Below, in pieces: positions 44,901 to 52,039 of a stretch of DNA of 64,000 bases (the stretch's first letter is position 1; every line of letters begins with the position of its first letter). Origin of the DNA: Rubrivirga litoralis (GTDB lineage: Bacteria > Bacteroidota > Rhodothermia > Rhodothermales > Rubricoccaceae); the NCBI RefSeq assembly GCF_031846415.1, contig NZ_JAVRHT010000007.1, forward strand, positions 49,053 through 113,052. Direction: 5' to 3'. The position numbers and the translations under genes were made by a program. Under the pieces are notes generated by a model. That model worked only from the letters and a program-made list of their open reading frames with translations, was not told the DNA's origin and searched no databases.

Positions 44901-45138
44901 TAAGGACCTGGGCGCCCGTTGGGACACCACGGATCTCGTACTCACCGTTGACGTCCGTCGCGGCCCCAACAGAGGTGTCCGATGTGAGCCGGACGCTCAC
45001 GCCCGGGAGGCCGACGCCCGACGTGCTGTCGGTGACGACGCCGCGGACGGTGCCCGTGGCCTGCGCAGAGGCGGCGTCCGCGGCCACGAGCATGGCGCAG
45101 GCGAGGACGACGAAGGTGAACAGTCTAGACATGACCAT
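41905..45138 (-). CDS. SusC/RagA TonB-linked outer membrane receptor
   Basis: 1077 residues, complete. Signal peptide (1-26, cut after ASAQA), carboxypeptidase-like domain (TGTVRGVVTDSTSGVGLPGV), TonB-plug (VSILKGASAGALYGARASNG, VILITTKSG) and a 22-strand-type barrel to the terminal aromatic-poor LSITATL. Forms the import complex with the SusD encoded next. Starts ATG 45138 (MVMSRLFTF) or ATG 45132 (MSRLFTF) are both good. No 11-mer inside, unlike most genes here. Confidence 0.96.
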   Translation of the reverse strand: MVMSRLFTFVVLACAMLVAADAASAQATGTVRGVVTDSTSGVGLPGVSVRLTSDTSVGAATDVNGEYEIRGVPTGAQVLIASYIGYETQTVPVVVGEGETVVDIQLSDSILLGEDVIVTALGIERAERSLGYAAQAVEGDELSKVRETNVISSLSGRVAGANVSQGSTIGGSARIVLRGPSSVSGNNEPLFVVDGIPLDNSNISAPGQSTGGGGYDYGNAASMINPDDIASVSILKGASAGALYGARASNGVILITTKSGRRGQGIGITVNQSVTTESVYNLPPYQNLYGGGSNAPFNVNGQGQQVVDFATDESWGPRLDGRPVRQWYSYDEVNGLMGQTTPWVAAPDNVRDFFDTGVTSNTNLAFSQGGENFNYRLSLTNVSTDGVFPGSQLDRRQVSFNGSLDLTPRLNTTFTGNYINNGAEGRPGTGYDGQNVFLQFNQFGQRQVDLGDGSYSFEYVRPNGVQRGWNWRNPVAGTLQYADNPYWISYVNQQEDSMNRLYGSFAVGYDFTDELNLRTNVQTDYYTQRREERIAFGSQATPQYQEGIYEVQETSARSQLTYETDLTQDVSLNTFGGGEVRYNGYSRNRGITQGGLSVPGLFTLENSVARPFLEDYFEELAVYSLYADATVGYRDLVYVNASLRNDWSSTLPDGDNSYLYPSANVSLVFSELAPLRNQSLLSFGKVRAGFAIVGNDTDPYRVNLTYPLSLPFAGSPLQRLPTTLPNPDLRSEQTTSFEAGLELAFLNGRAGLDFTAYSSQTDDQILAVEVSRSTGYSFQLVNAGTISNRGIELALRATPVLMENGFQWDVNVNAARNVSEVESLLDDLEVYTLGNAPFGARVTAAVGEPYGAIIGNDFVYDASGNKVVNVDADGNFTSYRSNPSQVLGSYLPDWTGGLSTTFSYGGLQLSGLIDAQFGGESYSVTSLFGRYSGILDETVESDIRERGIVPTGVVTLPRGTTPEEAAQLEGTPVGDGAIDAETYFKGTFGLQGAHIFDMSFIRLRELSLGYSIPARYTQQISVQNVTLSLVARNLALLYSKSPFFDPAVALSASNVQGIEAGAYPPVRSLGLSITATL

Positions 45139-45227
45139 GAAGGAGTAGGGGAAGGCGGTCGCCCATCCGCGGGCGGGGCGGAACCACGGACCATGCCGGC
45201 CACGGACGGTCCGCTCTCTGTCGGGGG

Positions 45228-45309
45228 CCGAAGCTAGCCCTTCTTGCGGCCCGCGCCACACCCACTCCGCCCACTTCTCTCGTTGCCGGGGGAACGTGGA
45301 AGCGCTTTA
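45228..45309 (-). promoter_or_regulatory. Promoter region of the SusC-SusD operon
   Basis: TAGCTTCGG on the minus strand (45236-45228), 90 bases before the start codon, equals the box upstream of valS. Further upstream GGAAGCGCTTTA (45298-45309) has the palindromic core AAGCGCTT, similar to LacI-family operators; weak evidence. The remaining bases to 45441 show no gene and have lower GC. Confidence 0.4.
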
Positions 45310-45441
45310 CTCTGAGCCCAGCCTTCACCAAATCAGGACCATAGGGCTCTCCCGCGCCCCAGGAGCTTGAGCAGGGTCAAAACACTCGCCCCCCGCCCTT
45401 CATCAACTCCCCATGAGAAGCGCCCCTACTGCCCCCTAAGG

Positions 45442-45867
45442 CTAGACCTCGTCGGGACCCGATTTGACCTCAACAACGATCGCTCCATGTGGATGGCCTG
45501 CGCCGTGGATGAGCATGGCGCGGTCAGGGGGAAGAAACCGGAGCGACTCGACATCGATGGTGGGGATGTACCGGAGGGACTCAGCGTCCCCGAACCGCAT
45601 GGTCCCCTCGTAAACGATGATGCCCGGGTCGAACAGGATGCTCCTCGGTCCTCGCTTGCGCAGCCACAGCGGGCGCAGCCGCTCGACCAGGAGGTACGCG
45701 TTGCCGACCGTGGTCGCCTCGGCCACCTCGGCCGCCGTGATCGTGTTGCGGTTCGAGCGGGGCCGTCCGTCGTCTCCGGCCGCCCCGCCCCCGGCGCACC
45801 CGGCCAGGACCGCGGCGAGCGCCGGCGCCAGGACGCGACGCCACCCCGCTCGGGCCGATCGGCCCAC
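45442..45867 (-). CDS. Small lipoprotein with TonB-plug-like domain
   Basis: About 141 residues from GTG 45867, which gives an ideal lipoprotein start (basic RSARAGWRR, hydrophobic stretch, lipobox LAGC); a longer start at ATG 45960 adds 31 residues without function. After a linker, NTITAAEVAEATTVGNAYLL, LRPLWLRKRGPRSI, IIVYEGTMRFGDAESLRYIP, VESLRFL and GHPHGAIVVEVKS follow the pattern of the plug domain of TonB receptors, without any barrel. Similar free plug-like lipoproteins occur in Gemmatimonadota and Rhodothermota; function unknown. Ends opposite the SusC operon promoter. Confidence 0.7.
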   Translation of the reverse strand: MGRSARAGWRRVLAPALAAVLAGCAGGGAAGDDGRPRSNRNTITAAEVAEATTVGNAYLLVERLRPLWLRKRGPRSILFDPGIIVYEGTMRFGDAESLRYIPTIDVESLRFLPPDRAMLIHGAGHPHGAIVVEVKSGPDEV

Positions 45868-46081
45868 GCCTTCCTCAGCAGCGCCCCCGGCCGCTCCGCG
45901 CGCCTCCCCTACCGTGACGCAGACGGCAGCGGCGGCGAACACGCGGGCGGGGCGGGTCATAGACGGCGTGGAGCACTGGGAACGAGACCCGGCCCCTCAA
46001 GATAAGGATTCCGTGAAGGGAAACCTAGCCCGCCGCTACGGCACCGCCCCGCCCCTTCCACCCCGCCCGAGCGGGGCGGCC

Positions 46082-46435
46082 TCAGTTGACCCCGACGTAC
46101 TTCAGCTTGACCGAGTTCGGCACGACGTCGAGGTCGCGCTCGAACCGGACCGAGTCCCCAGGCGGCACGTCGCGGACCTGGAGCAGGAGGTCTTCGATGG
46201 GTCGGCTGTCGCTGTCGTAGAGCGTGATCGAAACGTCGACCGAGCGGGCGGCCGCCCCGCCCTCGTTGACCACGTGGCCCGAGACCGACGGGTAGCCGCC
46301 GCCCCGACGCTGGAGTTCGAGGCCGTGGACGCCGACTTGGTCTGGGGCATCGCCGCAGGCGGCGAGGACCGTCAGCCCGACGAGGGCGAGCGCGGCGGCA
46401 AAGCGGGCGGGGCGGAAGGACGGCGGAATGGACAC
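46082..46435 (-). CDS. Small lipoprotein with FxLYD-like domain
   Basis: 117 residues from GTG 46435. Signal with lipobox LAAC, then GHVVNEGGAAARSVDVSITL, YDSDSRPIEDLLLQVRDVPP and GDSVRFERDLDVVPNSVKLK, the beta-sandwich pattern of FxLYD proteins (interaction domain). Function unknown. The longer open frame upstream has no homology. An 11-mer codes part of the signal peptide (SFRPARF). Confidence 0.75.
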   Translation of the reverse strand: MSIPPSFRPARFAAALALVGLTVLAACGDAPDQVGVHGLELQRRGGGYPSVSGHVVNEGGAAARSVDVSITLYDSDSRPIEDLLLQVRDVPPGDSVRFERDLDVVPNSVKLKYVGVN

Positions 46436-46548
46436 GGGCGGACCGAGGAGGTGGGGCGGCAGGCCGAAGAACGCCCCGCCCGCCCCGCCCGTGCCTGAGG
46501 AGTTCCTGAGGGCGGGGTGGGTTGCGGCCCCGGGGGCGCGGCGGGCCA

Positions 46549-47010
46549 TCAGGGGAGGGCGCGGAAGCCGAGGACCTGCACGGACAGCTCGTCGTCCGCC
46601 ACCTCCGCCGCGTAGTCGACGAGCAGGGAGAGGGGCAGGCCCGTCGCGGGATCGTAGCGGAACCGGACGGCGACTGTGTCGGCGGCGAAGGCCTCGTCCA
46701 GGACCCTGAAGAAGCCGGCGACGGTCCGCGGCTCCACCCGCTGCCCGGCGCCCCCCTCGGACGTGGCCGCGACGACCTGCCCGCCGCGGACCTCGACTGT
46801 CCAGGGGCCGGCGACGGCGTGGGAGCACTCGCAGTGCCGGACGAAGACGATCCGGTACGCGCTCACACCGCCGGCCTCCCACGCCGCCCGGGCCTCGGCG
46901 AGCGACGCCGGCGTCCGCCCCTCGACGCCCTCCCCCACCGGATCGGTGCCGGACCCGTCGCAGCCCGCGAGCGCGAGCGCTAGGAGGACCAGGGCAGCGG
47001 AGCGGGTCAC
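46549..47010 (-). CDS. Lipoprotein, DUF6174-like
   Basis: 153 residues. Lipobox LAGC (Cys17). AWEAGGVSAYRIVFVRHCEC followed by GPWTVEVRGGQVV and the RFRYDPATGLPLSLLVDYAA segment match the DUF6174 pattern with its Cys-x-Cys. Probably a periplasmic small binding domain; function unknown. It lies 12 bases after the valS stop... on the same strand upstream of it (its start at 47010, valS stop at 47023), so it is the next gene downstream of valS. Confidence 0.8.
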   Translation of the reverse strand: MTRSAALVLLALALAGCDGSGTDPVGEGVEGRTPASLAEARAAWEAGGVSAYRIVFVRHCECSHAVAGPWTVEVRGGQVVAATSEGGAGQRVEPRTVAGFFRVLDEAFAADTVAVRFRYDPATGLPLSLLVDYAAEVADDELSVQVLGFRALP

Positions 47011-47022
47011 GGGCGGGGCGGG

Positions 47023-49797
47023 TCAGCCGAGGTCGGCCAGGTTCGCTTTGAGCGCGTCGATCTCGGCGCGCGCGTCGGCCGCCTTCTGGCGCTCCTTCTC
47101 GACGACCGCCTCGGGCGCGCGGCTCGTGAACTGCTCGTTGCGGAGCTTCTTCTCCACCCCGCCCAGGAACTGCCGCTTGGACTCGATCTCCTTCGCCAAC
47201 CGCTCGCGCTCGACGTCCAGGTCGATCATGCCCGCGAGCGGGACGAACACCTCGTGGCGGTCCACGACGACGGCCGCCGCCGCCTGGGGCTTGTCCAGGT
47301 CGGCCCCGATCTGGAGCGCGCCCAGGCCCGCCAGCCGCTCCAGGTCGCCCCGGGCCGACTCCAGCGCCGCGACCGTCGCCTCGGCCTCCGCCCCGCCCAC
47401 GCGGACGCGCGCGTCGATGGCCTTCGACGGCGGCACGTTGTACTGCGCCCGCACCTGGCGGACGGCCGTAACGACCTCCTGAACTAGGGTGAAGCTTTCG
47501 ATCGCCTTCTTGGCCTCATCAGCGTAGCGAAGCGGAGCCCCCTGATATCTCTTGTTTAGAGCAACGGCCTCTTCGCTCACTGAGGGCCATTCGGCAGCGA
47601 TGCAAGCTTCCCCTTCATCTCGTGGACGAAGCTTCCACCACAGCTCCTCAGTGAGGAACGGCATGAACGGGTGCAGGAGCCGCAGGATCGCATCAAACAC
47701 TTCTACGGAGAACGCAAGCGTCTCCTGATCCATCTCCGCGCCATAACCAGGCTTCGCCAACTCCAGGTACCAATCACAGAAGTCCCTCCAGACTGTGTCG
47801 TACACGGTCTGGACTGCCTCCGAAACGCGGTAAGCGTCGAGAGACTTCTCGACGGCGACGATGGTCTCGTCAAGTCGCGTGAGCATCCACTGCTCGACAA
47901 GGGTGAGGCCCGAGAATTCTCGCTGCCGTCGGACGTCGCGGACGGGGCGGCCTGCCTCGTCGGTCTCCAAGAAGCGGCCGAACACGTTGAACGCGTTCCA
48001 GACCTTGTTGGCGAAGTTCCGGCCGCCCTCGAACGTCGTCGGGTCCAGGCGGATGTCCTGGCCCTGGGCGCACAGCTTGGCGAGCGTAAAACGGACGCCG
48101 TCGGCCCCGTACTGCTCGATCGTGTCGAGCGGGTCGATCCCGTTGCCCAGCGACTTCGACATCCACCGGCCCTGCTTGTCCTTGATCATGCCGGTGACGA
48201 ACACGTCCGTAAAGGGCGCCTCGCCCAGGAAGTGCGTGCCGGCCATGATCATCCGGGCGATCCAGAAAAAGAGGATGTCGTAGCCCGAGACGAGCACGCT
48301 CCCCGGGTAGAACGCCCGGAGCGCATCGGTGTCGTCGGGCCAGCCCAGCGTGGCGAACGGCCACAGCCACGACGAGAACCACGTGTCGAGGACGTCCTCG
48401 TCCTGCACGTAGCCCGGCCCAGGCGAGTCGACGGAGACGACGAAGTTCTCCTCGTCGCGCTCGCCGTCCGCGTTCGTCGGGTACCAGACCGGGATCCGGT
48501 GGCCCCACCAGAGCTGCCGCGAGATCGGCCAGTCGCGGATGTCCTCCATCCACCGCCGGTACTCGTTGGCCCAGCGGGCGGGGTGGAACCGGACCGTCCC
48601 GTCGTCGACGACGGCGAGGGCCTCGCGGGCCAGCGGCTCCATCGAGACGTACCACTGCGGCGAGAGCAGCGGCTCGATGACGGCCTTCGACCGGGACGAG
48701 ATGGGGACCGTGTGCGGGTAGTCTTCCGTCTTGACGAGCTGGCCGGCCGCCTCCAGGTCCGTCACGATCCGTTTGCGGGCCTCGAAGCGGTCGAGCCCGG
48801 CGTACGGGCCGCCCTCCTCGTTCAGCGTCCCGTCGAGGTTCATGAGCGAGACCGTCTCCAGCCCGTGCCGCTGGCCGATCGCGTAGTCGTTCTCGTCGTG
48901 GCCCGGCGTCACCTTCAGCGCGCCGGCGCCGAAGTCCATCTTGATGTAGTCGTCGGCGATGATGGGGACGACGCGGTCGACGGCGGGCACCTTGACGTGC
49001 TCTCCGACGAGGTCGGCAAAGCGCTCGTCGTCGGGGTGGACGGCGACGGCGGTGTCGGCCGGGATCGTCTCGGGCCGCGTCGTCGCGATGTCGACGTACC
49101 TGCCGGTCTCCGCCCCGCCCTCGTCCACGACCGGGTAGCGAACGGTCCACAGGTGCCCCGGCCGCTCGACGTTGTCGACCTCCTCGTTCGAGATGACGGT
49201 CTGGTTTTCGGGGTCCCAGTTGACGAGGTAGTCGCCGCGGTAGACGAGCCCCTCGTCGTGGAGGCGCACAAACACCTCCTGGACGGCGCGGCTGAGGCCC
49301 TCGTCCATCGTGAACCGCTCGTAGCGCCAGTCGCACGAGTCGCCGAGGCGCCGCTTCTGCTCCAGGATGACGCCGCCGTACTCCTCCTTCCACGCCCAGA
49401 CGTGCTCCAGGAACGCCTCGCGGCCCATCTCTTTGCGGTCGAGCCCCTGCTCCCTCAGTTTCCGCTCGACCACGTTCTGGGTCGCGATGCCGGCGTGGTC
49501 CATGCCCGGGATCCAGAGCGCCTCGAAGCCGCGCATCCGCTTGTAGCGCGTGAGGAGGTCCTGGACCGTGTCCTGGAGCGCGTGGCCCATGTGCAGCCGG
49601 CCGGTCACGTTGGGCGGCGGCATGGGGATCACGAACGGCTCCGCCCCGCCCTCGGTGACGGCCTCGGGGTCGGCGTGGAAAAAGCCGCCGGCCTCCCAGT
49701 AGGCGTACCACTTCTGCTCGACGGCGGCGGGCTCGTAGGCGGAGCCGGCCGGGGCGGCGGGCGGCGTCGCGGGCGGGGCGGGGCGGGTCTCGGGCAT
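47023..49797 (-). CDS. valS: Valyl-tRNA synthetase
   Basis: 924 residues. Class I synthetase: HIGH motif PPPNVTGRLHMGHAL, editing domain (VRYPVVDEGG, DIATTRPETIPADTAVAVHP), WFSSWLWPF, KMSKS-type WMSKSLGNGIDP, anticodon domain, and C-terminal coiled coil (LDVERERLAKEIESKRQFLG). ATG 49797 chosen: the conserved YEPAAVEQKWYAYWE starts about 20 residues later. A central-to-C-terminal stretch, about 47485-47940, is only about 57% GC while its flanks are about 67-83%, with intact frame: a likely recombination tract. Confidence 0.96.
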   Translation of the reverse strand: MPETRPAPPATPPAAPAGSAYEPAAVEQKWYAYWEAGGFFHADPEAVTEGGAEPFVIPMPPPNVTGRLHMGHALQDTVQDLLTRYKRMRGFEALWIPGMDHAGIATQNVVERKLREQGLDRKEMGREAFLEHVWAWKEEYGGVILEQKRRLGDSCDWRYERFTMDEGLSRAVQEVFVRLHDEGLVYRGDYLVNWDPENQTVISNEEVDNVERPGHLWTVRYPVVDEGGAETGRYVDIATTRPETIPADTAVAVHPDDERFADLVGEHVKVPAVDRVVPIIADDYIKMDFGAGALKVTPGHDENDYAIGQRHGLETVSLMNLDGTLNEEGGPYAGLDRFEARKRIVTDLEAAGQLVKTEDYPHTVPISSRSKAVIEPLLSPQWYVSMEPLAREALAVVDDGTVRFHPARWANEYRRWMEDIRDWPISRQLWWGHRIPVWYPTNADGERDEENFVVSVDSPGPGYVQDEDVLDTWFSSWLWPFATLGWPDDTDALRAFYPGSVLVSGYDILFFWIARMIMAGTHFLGEAPFTDVFVTGMIKDKQGRWMSKSLGNGIDPLDTIEQYGADGVRFTLAKLCAQGQDIRLDPTTFEGGRNFANKVWNAFNVFGRFLETDEAGRPVRDVRRQREFSGLTLVEQWMLTRLDETIVAVEKSLDAYRVSEAVQTVYDTVWRDFCDWYLELAKPGYGAEMDQETLAFSVEVFDAILRLLHPFMPFLTEELWWKLRPRDEGEACIAAEWPSVSEEAVALNKRYQGAPLRYADEAKKAIESFTLVQEVVTAVRQVRAQYNVPPSKAIDARVRVGGAEAEATVAALESARGDLERLAGLGALQIGADLDKPQAAAAVVVDRHEVFVPLAGMIDLDVERERLAKEIESKRQFLGGVEKKLRNEQFTSRAPEAVVEKERQKAADARAEIDALKANLADLG

Positions 49798-49826
49798 GTG
49801 CAGGCGCGGCGGGCGCGGGTGGACCG

Positions 49827-49835
49827 CCGAAGCTA
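49827..49835 (-). promoter_or_regulatory. TAGCTTCGG box before valS
   Basis: TAGCTTCGG on the minus strand, 30 bases before ATG 49797; same sequence as at the SusC operon. Confidence 0.45.
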
Positions 49836-49904
49836 GCCGACCGGGCGGGGAGGCGCGGTGAAGCGCGGGCGGGTGGCAGATACGCCACCCCGCCCGTGCC
49901 GCAC

Positions 49905-50235
49905 GAGGGCGGGGCGGGTTCGTGGGGACACCACGCGTGGTGCCCGTATGGGGGCGCCACCGCGCCCATGCCGTGGGCGGGGCGGTGTCGTCGGGGCGAC
50001 CGGAGGTCGCCCCCCGGGTCGGGCGGGGCAACCGTCGTAGCGGCGTTGCATGCAACGCCGTCGGGCGCACCGCCGGGCGAACCGTGGCACGCGGATGGGG
50101 CGGGGTGGCCGTCGTAGGAGCGTCCTACGGTTGCCGCCGGGTCGGGCGGGGCGGCCGGCGAAGAATCCGCCCCGCCCGTGGCGTAGGCGGGGCGGCCGTC
50201 GCAGGGACAACCTGCGCTGGTGTCGGGGGGCGGGG
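49905..50235. repeat. Seven-unit palindrome/11-mer mosaic upstream of valS and tRNA-Pro
   Basis: Between valS and tRNA-Pro. Units on plus: 11-mer; GGGACACCACGCGTGGTGCC (49925-49944); 11-mer; near-palindrome 49993-50013 (GGGGCGACC/GGTCGCCCC); 11-mer; CGGCGTTGCATGCAACGCCG (50041-50060); 11-mer; CGTAGGA-gcg-TCCTACG (50113-50129); 11-mer; GGCGAAGAATCCGCCCCGCC (50157-50176); 11-mer; GGGACAACCTGCGCTGGTGT (50204-50223); 11-mer. Palindromes are all different while the separator is constant. No gene is visible in the 535-base gap. Confidence 0.75.
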
Positions 50236-50295
50236 TGGCGGCACGGGTTCGCCCCAGCTTCACCTGCCCGGCGTCGGTCCGCCCCGCCCGCGCCG

Positions 50296-50303
50296 TACCT
50301 TGC
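50296..50303 (+). promoter_or_regulatory. TACCTTGC box before tRNA-Pro
   Basis: TACCTTGC 30 bases before the tRNA, in the TAnnTT pattern of the window. Confidence 0.45.
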
Positions 50304-50332
50304 GGACCGCCTGCCCTTCGGGTGCAGGTTTT

Positions 50333-50406
50333 CGGGATGTGGCGCAGCCCGGTAGCGCGCCTCGTTCGGGACGAGGAGGTCGTGGGTTCAAATCCCGCCA
50401 TCCCGA
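50333..50406 (+). tRNA. tRNA-Pro (anticodon CGG)
   Basis: 74 bases, full cloverleaf: acceptor CGGGATG/CATCCCG, D stem GCGC/GCGC with AGCCCGGTA loop, anticodon stem CCTCG/CGAGG with loop TTCGGGA (anticodon CGG at positions 34-36, reading CCG), variable AGGTC, T arm GTGGG-TTCAAAT-CCCGC, discriminator A. CCA is not encoded (CTCC follows). Confidence 0.97.
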
Positions 50407-50412
50407 CTCCGG

Positions 50413-50448
50413 CGGCCCCTCTGCTCTCGCGGAGGGGCCGTTTCTTTT
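50413..50448 (+). terminator. Terminator of tRNA-Pro
   Basis: CGGCCCCTC (50413-50421), loop of 10, GAGGGGCCG (50432-50440), TTTCTTTT. Perfect 9-bp stem with T tract, 6 bases after the tRNA. Confidence 0.88.
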
Positions 50449-50479
50449 ATGCCCGCCCCGCCCTCAGCGAGCGGGGCGG

Positions 50480-50668
50480 CTAGCCGAACCAGCCGAGCAG
50501 CCACGCGAGCAGCGGGACCGCGAACAGGACCATGAGCGCCACGAACAGCCACGCGCTCGCGCGGACGCCGGCCTTGGGGACCGGGAACTCGTAGCCGCAC
50601 ACCGGGCACACCGCGGCGTCCGCGGGCACCTCCATCGCGCACGACGGGCACTCGCGCACGGCGCTCAC
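50480..50668 (-). CDS. Zinc-ribbon single-pass membrane protein
   Basis: 62 residues from GTG 50668. RECPSCAMEV and AAVCPVCGYEFP give two Cys pairs of a zinc ribbon, followed by one transmembrane helix SAWLFVALMVLFAVPLLAWL. The start GTG overlaps the mnmA stop (GTGA, 4-base overlap), so translation is probably coupled to mnmA. Function unknown. Confidence 0.8.
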   Translation of the reverse strand: MSAVRECPSCAMEVPADAAVCPVCGYEFPVPKAGVRASAWLFVALMVLFAVPLLAWLLGWFG

Positions 50669-51882
50669 AGCGTCGGGAGCGCGACGAACGCGTCGTCCGG
50701 GCGGGGCGGGGCCGCCGAGGGCGGGGCGGGAACCGACTGGATCCACCCGCCGGCGAGCACGTCGTCGCCGTCGTAGAACACGGCGGCCTGGCCCGGCGCG
50801 ACGGCCGCACGCGGCTCGGCAAAGACGGCCTCGGCCGTGTCCGCGCCCGTCTGGCGGAGGACGGCGGCCGCGCCCGGGTCGCGGTGGCGGATCTGGCCCC
50901 ACGCCTCGGCCTCCCCGCCCGCGCCCTCCAGGCCGGGCGTCTTGCCCCAGACGACGCCGTCCAGCGTGAGCGCGCGCGCCGCGAGCGCCGAGCGCGGCCC
51001 GACGACAACCGTGTTCGTTGCGGGCTCGATGCGGACGACGTAGGCCGGCTCCCCCAGCGCGAGCCCCAGCCCGCGCCGCTGGCCGACGGTGTAGAACGGG
51101 TAGCCGTCGTGCGTGCCCAGCACCTCGCCCGTCTCGACGTGCACGAGCGGCCCGCCCGCGAGGTCACCGAGGGCGGGGTGGCGCCGGCGCAGGAAGCCGC
51201 GGTAGTCGTCGTCGGGCACGAAGCAGATCTCGTACGAGTCCTTTTTGCCGGCCACGTGGTCGAAGCCCATCTCGGCCGCCAGCCGGCGGATCTCGGGCTT
51301 GGCGTGGCCGCCGAGCGGGAGGAGCGTCCGCGCGAGGTGGTCCTGGGCCACGCCCCACAGCACGTACGACTGGTCCTTGTTCCGGTCGAGCCCGCGCGAG
51401 ACCACGAACCGCCCCGCCCCGCCCCGCCCCGCGTGCGAGGGCGGGGCGGGCGGGGTGGCCGGGCGGACGCGGGCGTAGTGGCCGGTCGCGATGTGCTCGC
51501 AGCCGAGGGCGTCGGCCCGCTTGAGGAGCGCGGCCCACTTGATGTGCGTGTTGCAGAGCACGCACGGGTTCGGGGTCCGCCCCGCCAAATAGTCGTCGGC
51601 AAAGCGGTCGACGACCCAGCCGCCGAACTCGTCGCGGATGTCGACGACCGTGTGCGAGGCGCCGAGCGCGACGGCGACGGCCCGGGCGTCGTTCATGTCG
51701 TCGAGCGAGCAGCACCCGGACTGCTTCCGCGAGGCGCCCGACCCGCCCAGCGACGTCTCGTAGTCCCACGTCTTCATCGTCACGCCGACGACCTCGTAGC
51801 CGCCCTCGTGGAGGAGGCCGGCGGCGACGGACGAATCGACCCCGCCGCTCATGGCGACGAGGACACGGCCGTGACGGCTCAT
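50665..51882 (-). CDS. mnmA: tRNA 2-thiouridylase MnmA
   Basis: 405 residues. Makes s2U34 in tRNA-Lys/Glu/Gln. PP-loop VAMSGGVDSSVAAGLLH, TPNPCVLCNTHIKW (catalytic Cys) and YEICFVPDDDYRGFL (second Cys) are in place, with C-terminal beta-barrel. Between YARVRPA and RFVVSRGLDRNKDQSYVLWG there is a linker ATPPAPPSHAGRGGAG coded entirely by clustered copies of the 11-mer (51411-51460), longer than in typical MnmA. ATG 51882 is used; the frame upstream has no homology. Confidence 0.95.
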   Translation of the reverse strand: MSRHGRVLVAMSGGVDSSVAAGLLHEGGYEVVGVTMKTWDYETSLGGSGASRKQSGCCSLDDMNDARAVAVALGASHTVVDIRDEFGGWVVDRFADDYLAGRTPNPCVLCNTHIKWAALLKRADALGCEHIATGHYARVRPATPPAPPSHAGRGGAGRFVVSRGLDRNKDQSYVLWGVAQDHLARTLLPLGGHAKPEIRRLAAEMGFDHVAGKKDSYEICFVPDDDYRGFLRRRHPALGDLAGGPLVHVETGEVLGTHDGYPFYTVGQRRGLGLALGEPAYVVRIEPATNTVVVGPRSALAARALTLDGVVWGKTPGLEGAGGEAEAWGQIRHRDPGAAAVLRQTGADTAEAVFAEPRAAVAPGQAAVFYDGDDVLAGGWIQSVPAPPSAAPPRPDDAFVALPTL

Positions 51883-51915
51883 GGTGTCAGAGTGGGGCGA
51901 GAAAGGGCGGGGCGG

Positions 51916-51923
51916 GAAAACTA
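51916..51923 (-). promoter_or_regulatory. TAGTTTTC box before mnmA
   Basis: TAGTTTTC on the minus strand (51923-51916), 34 bases before the mnmA ATG, near the Bacteroidota TAnnTTTG consensus. Confidence 0.4.
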
Positions 51924-52039
51924 GCACGGTCTGTGCTGGGTCTGTGCTCGGCCCCCGGTGGAGGGCTAGAGCTTCCCGTCCTTTTCGCCCCTCCCCAACG
52001 GGCGGGGAGGGACCTTGCCGACCAAGAGATCCTACGCTT

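Noticed and set aside
45298..45309. GGAAGCGCTTTA as a sure LacI-family operator for the second SusC operon.
   Set aside because: Only the 8-bp core is symmetrical and no LacI-type gene is adjacent; kept only as a weak note in the promoter entry.
47485..47940. Sequencing or assembly error or pseudogene in valS.
   Set aside because: No stop or frame break; class I and anticodon-domain residues continue through the patch.
49905..50235. CRISPR or integron array in the palindrome mosaic.
   Set aside because: The constant part is only 11 bases and is dispersed in the whole window; the variable units are palindromes that recur elsewhere, unlike spacers or attC cassettes; no integrase or cas gene.
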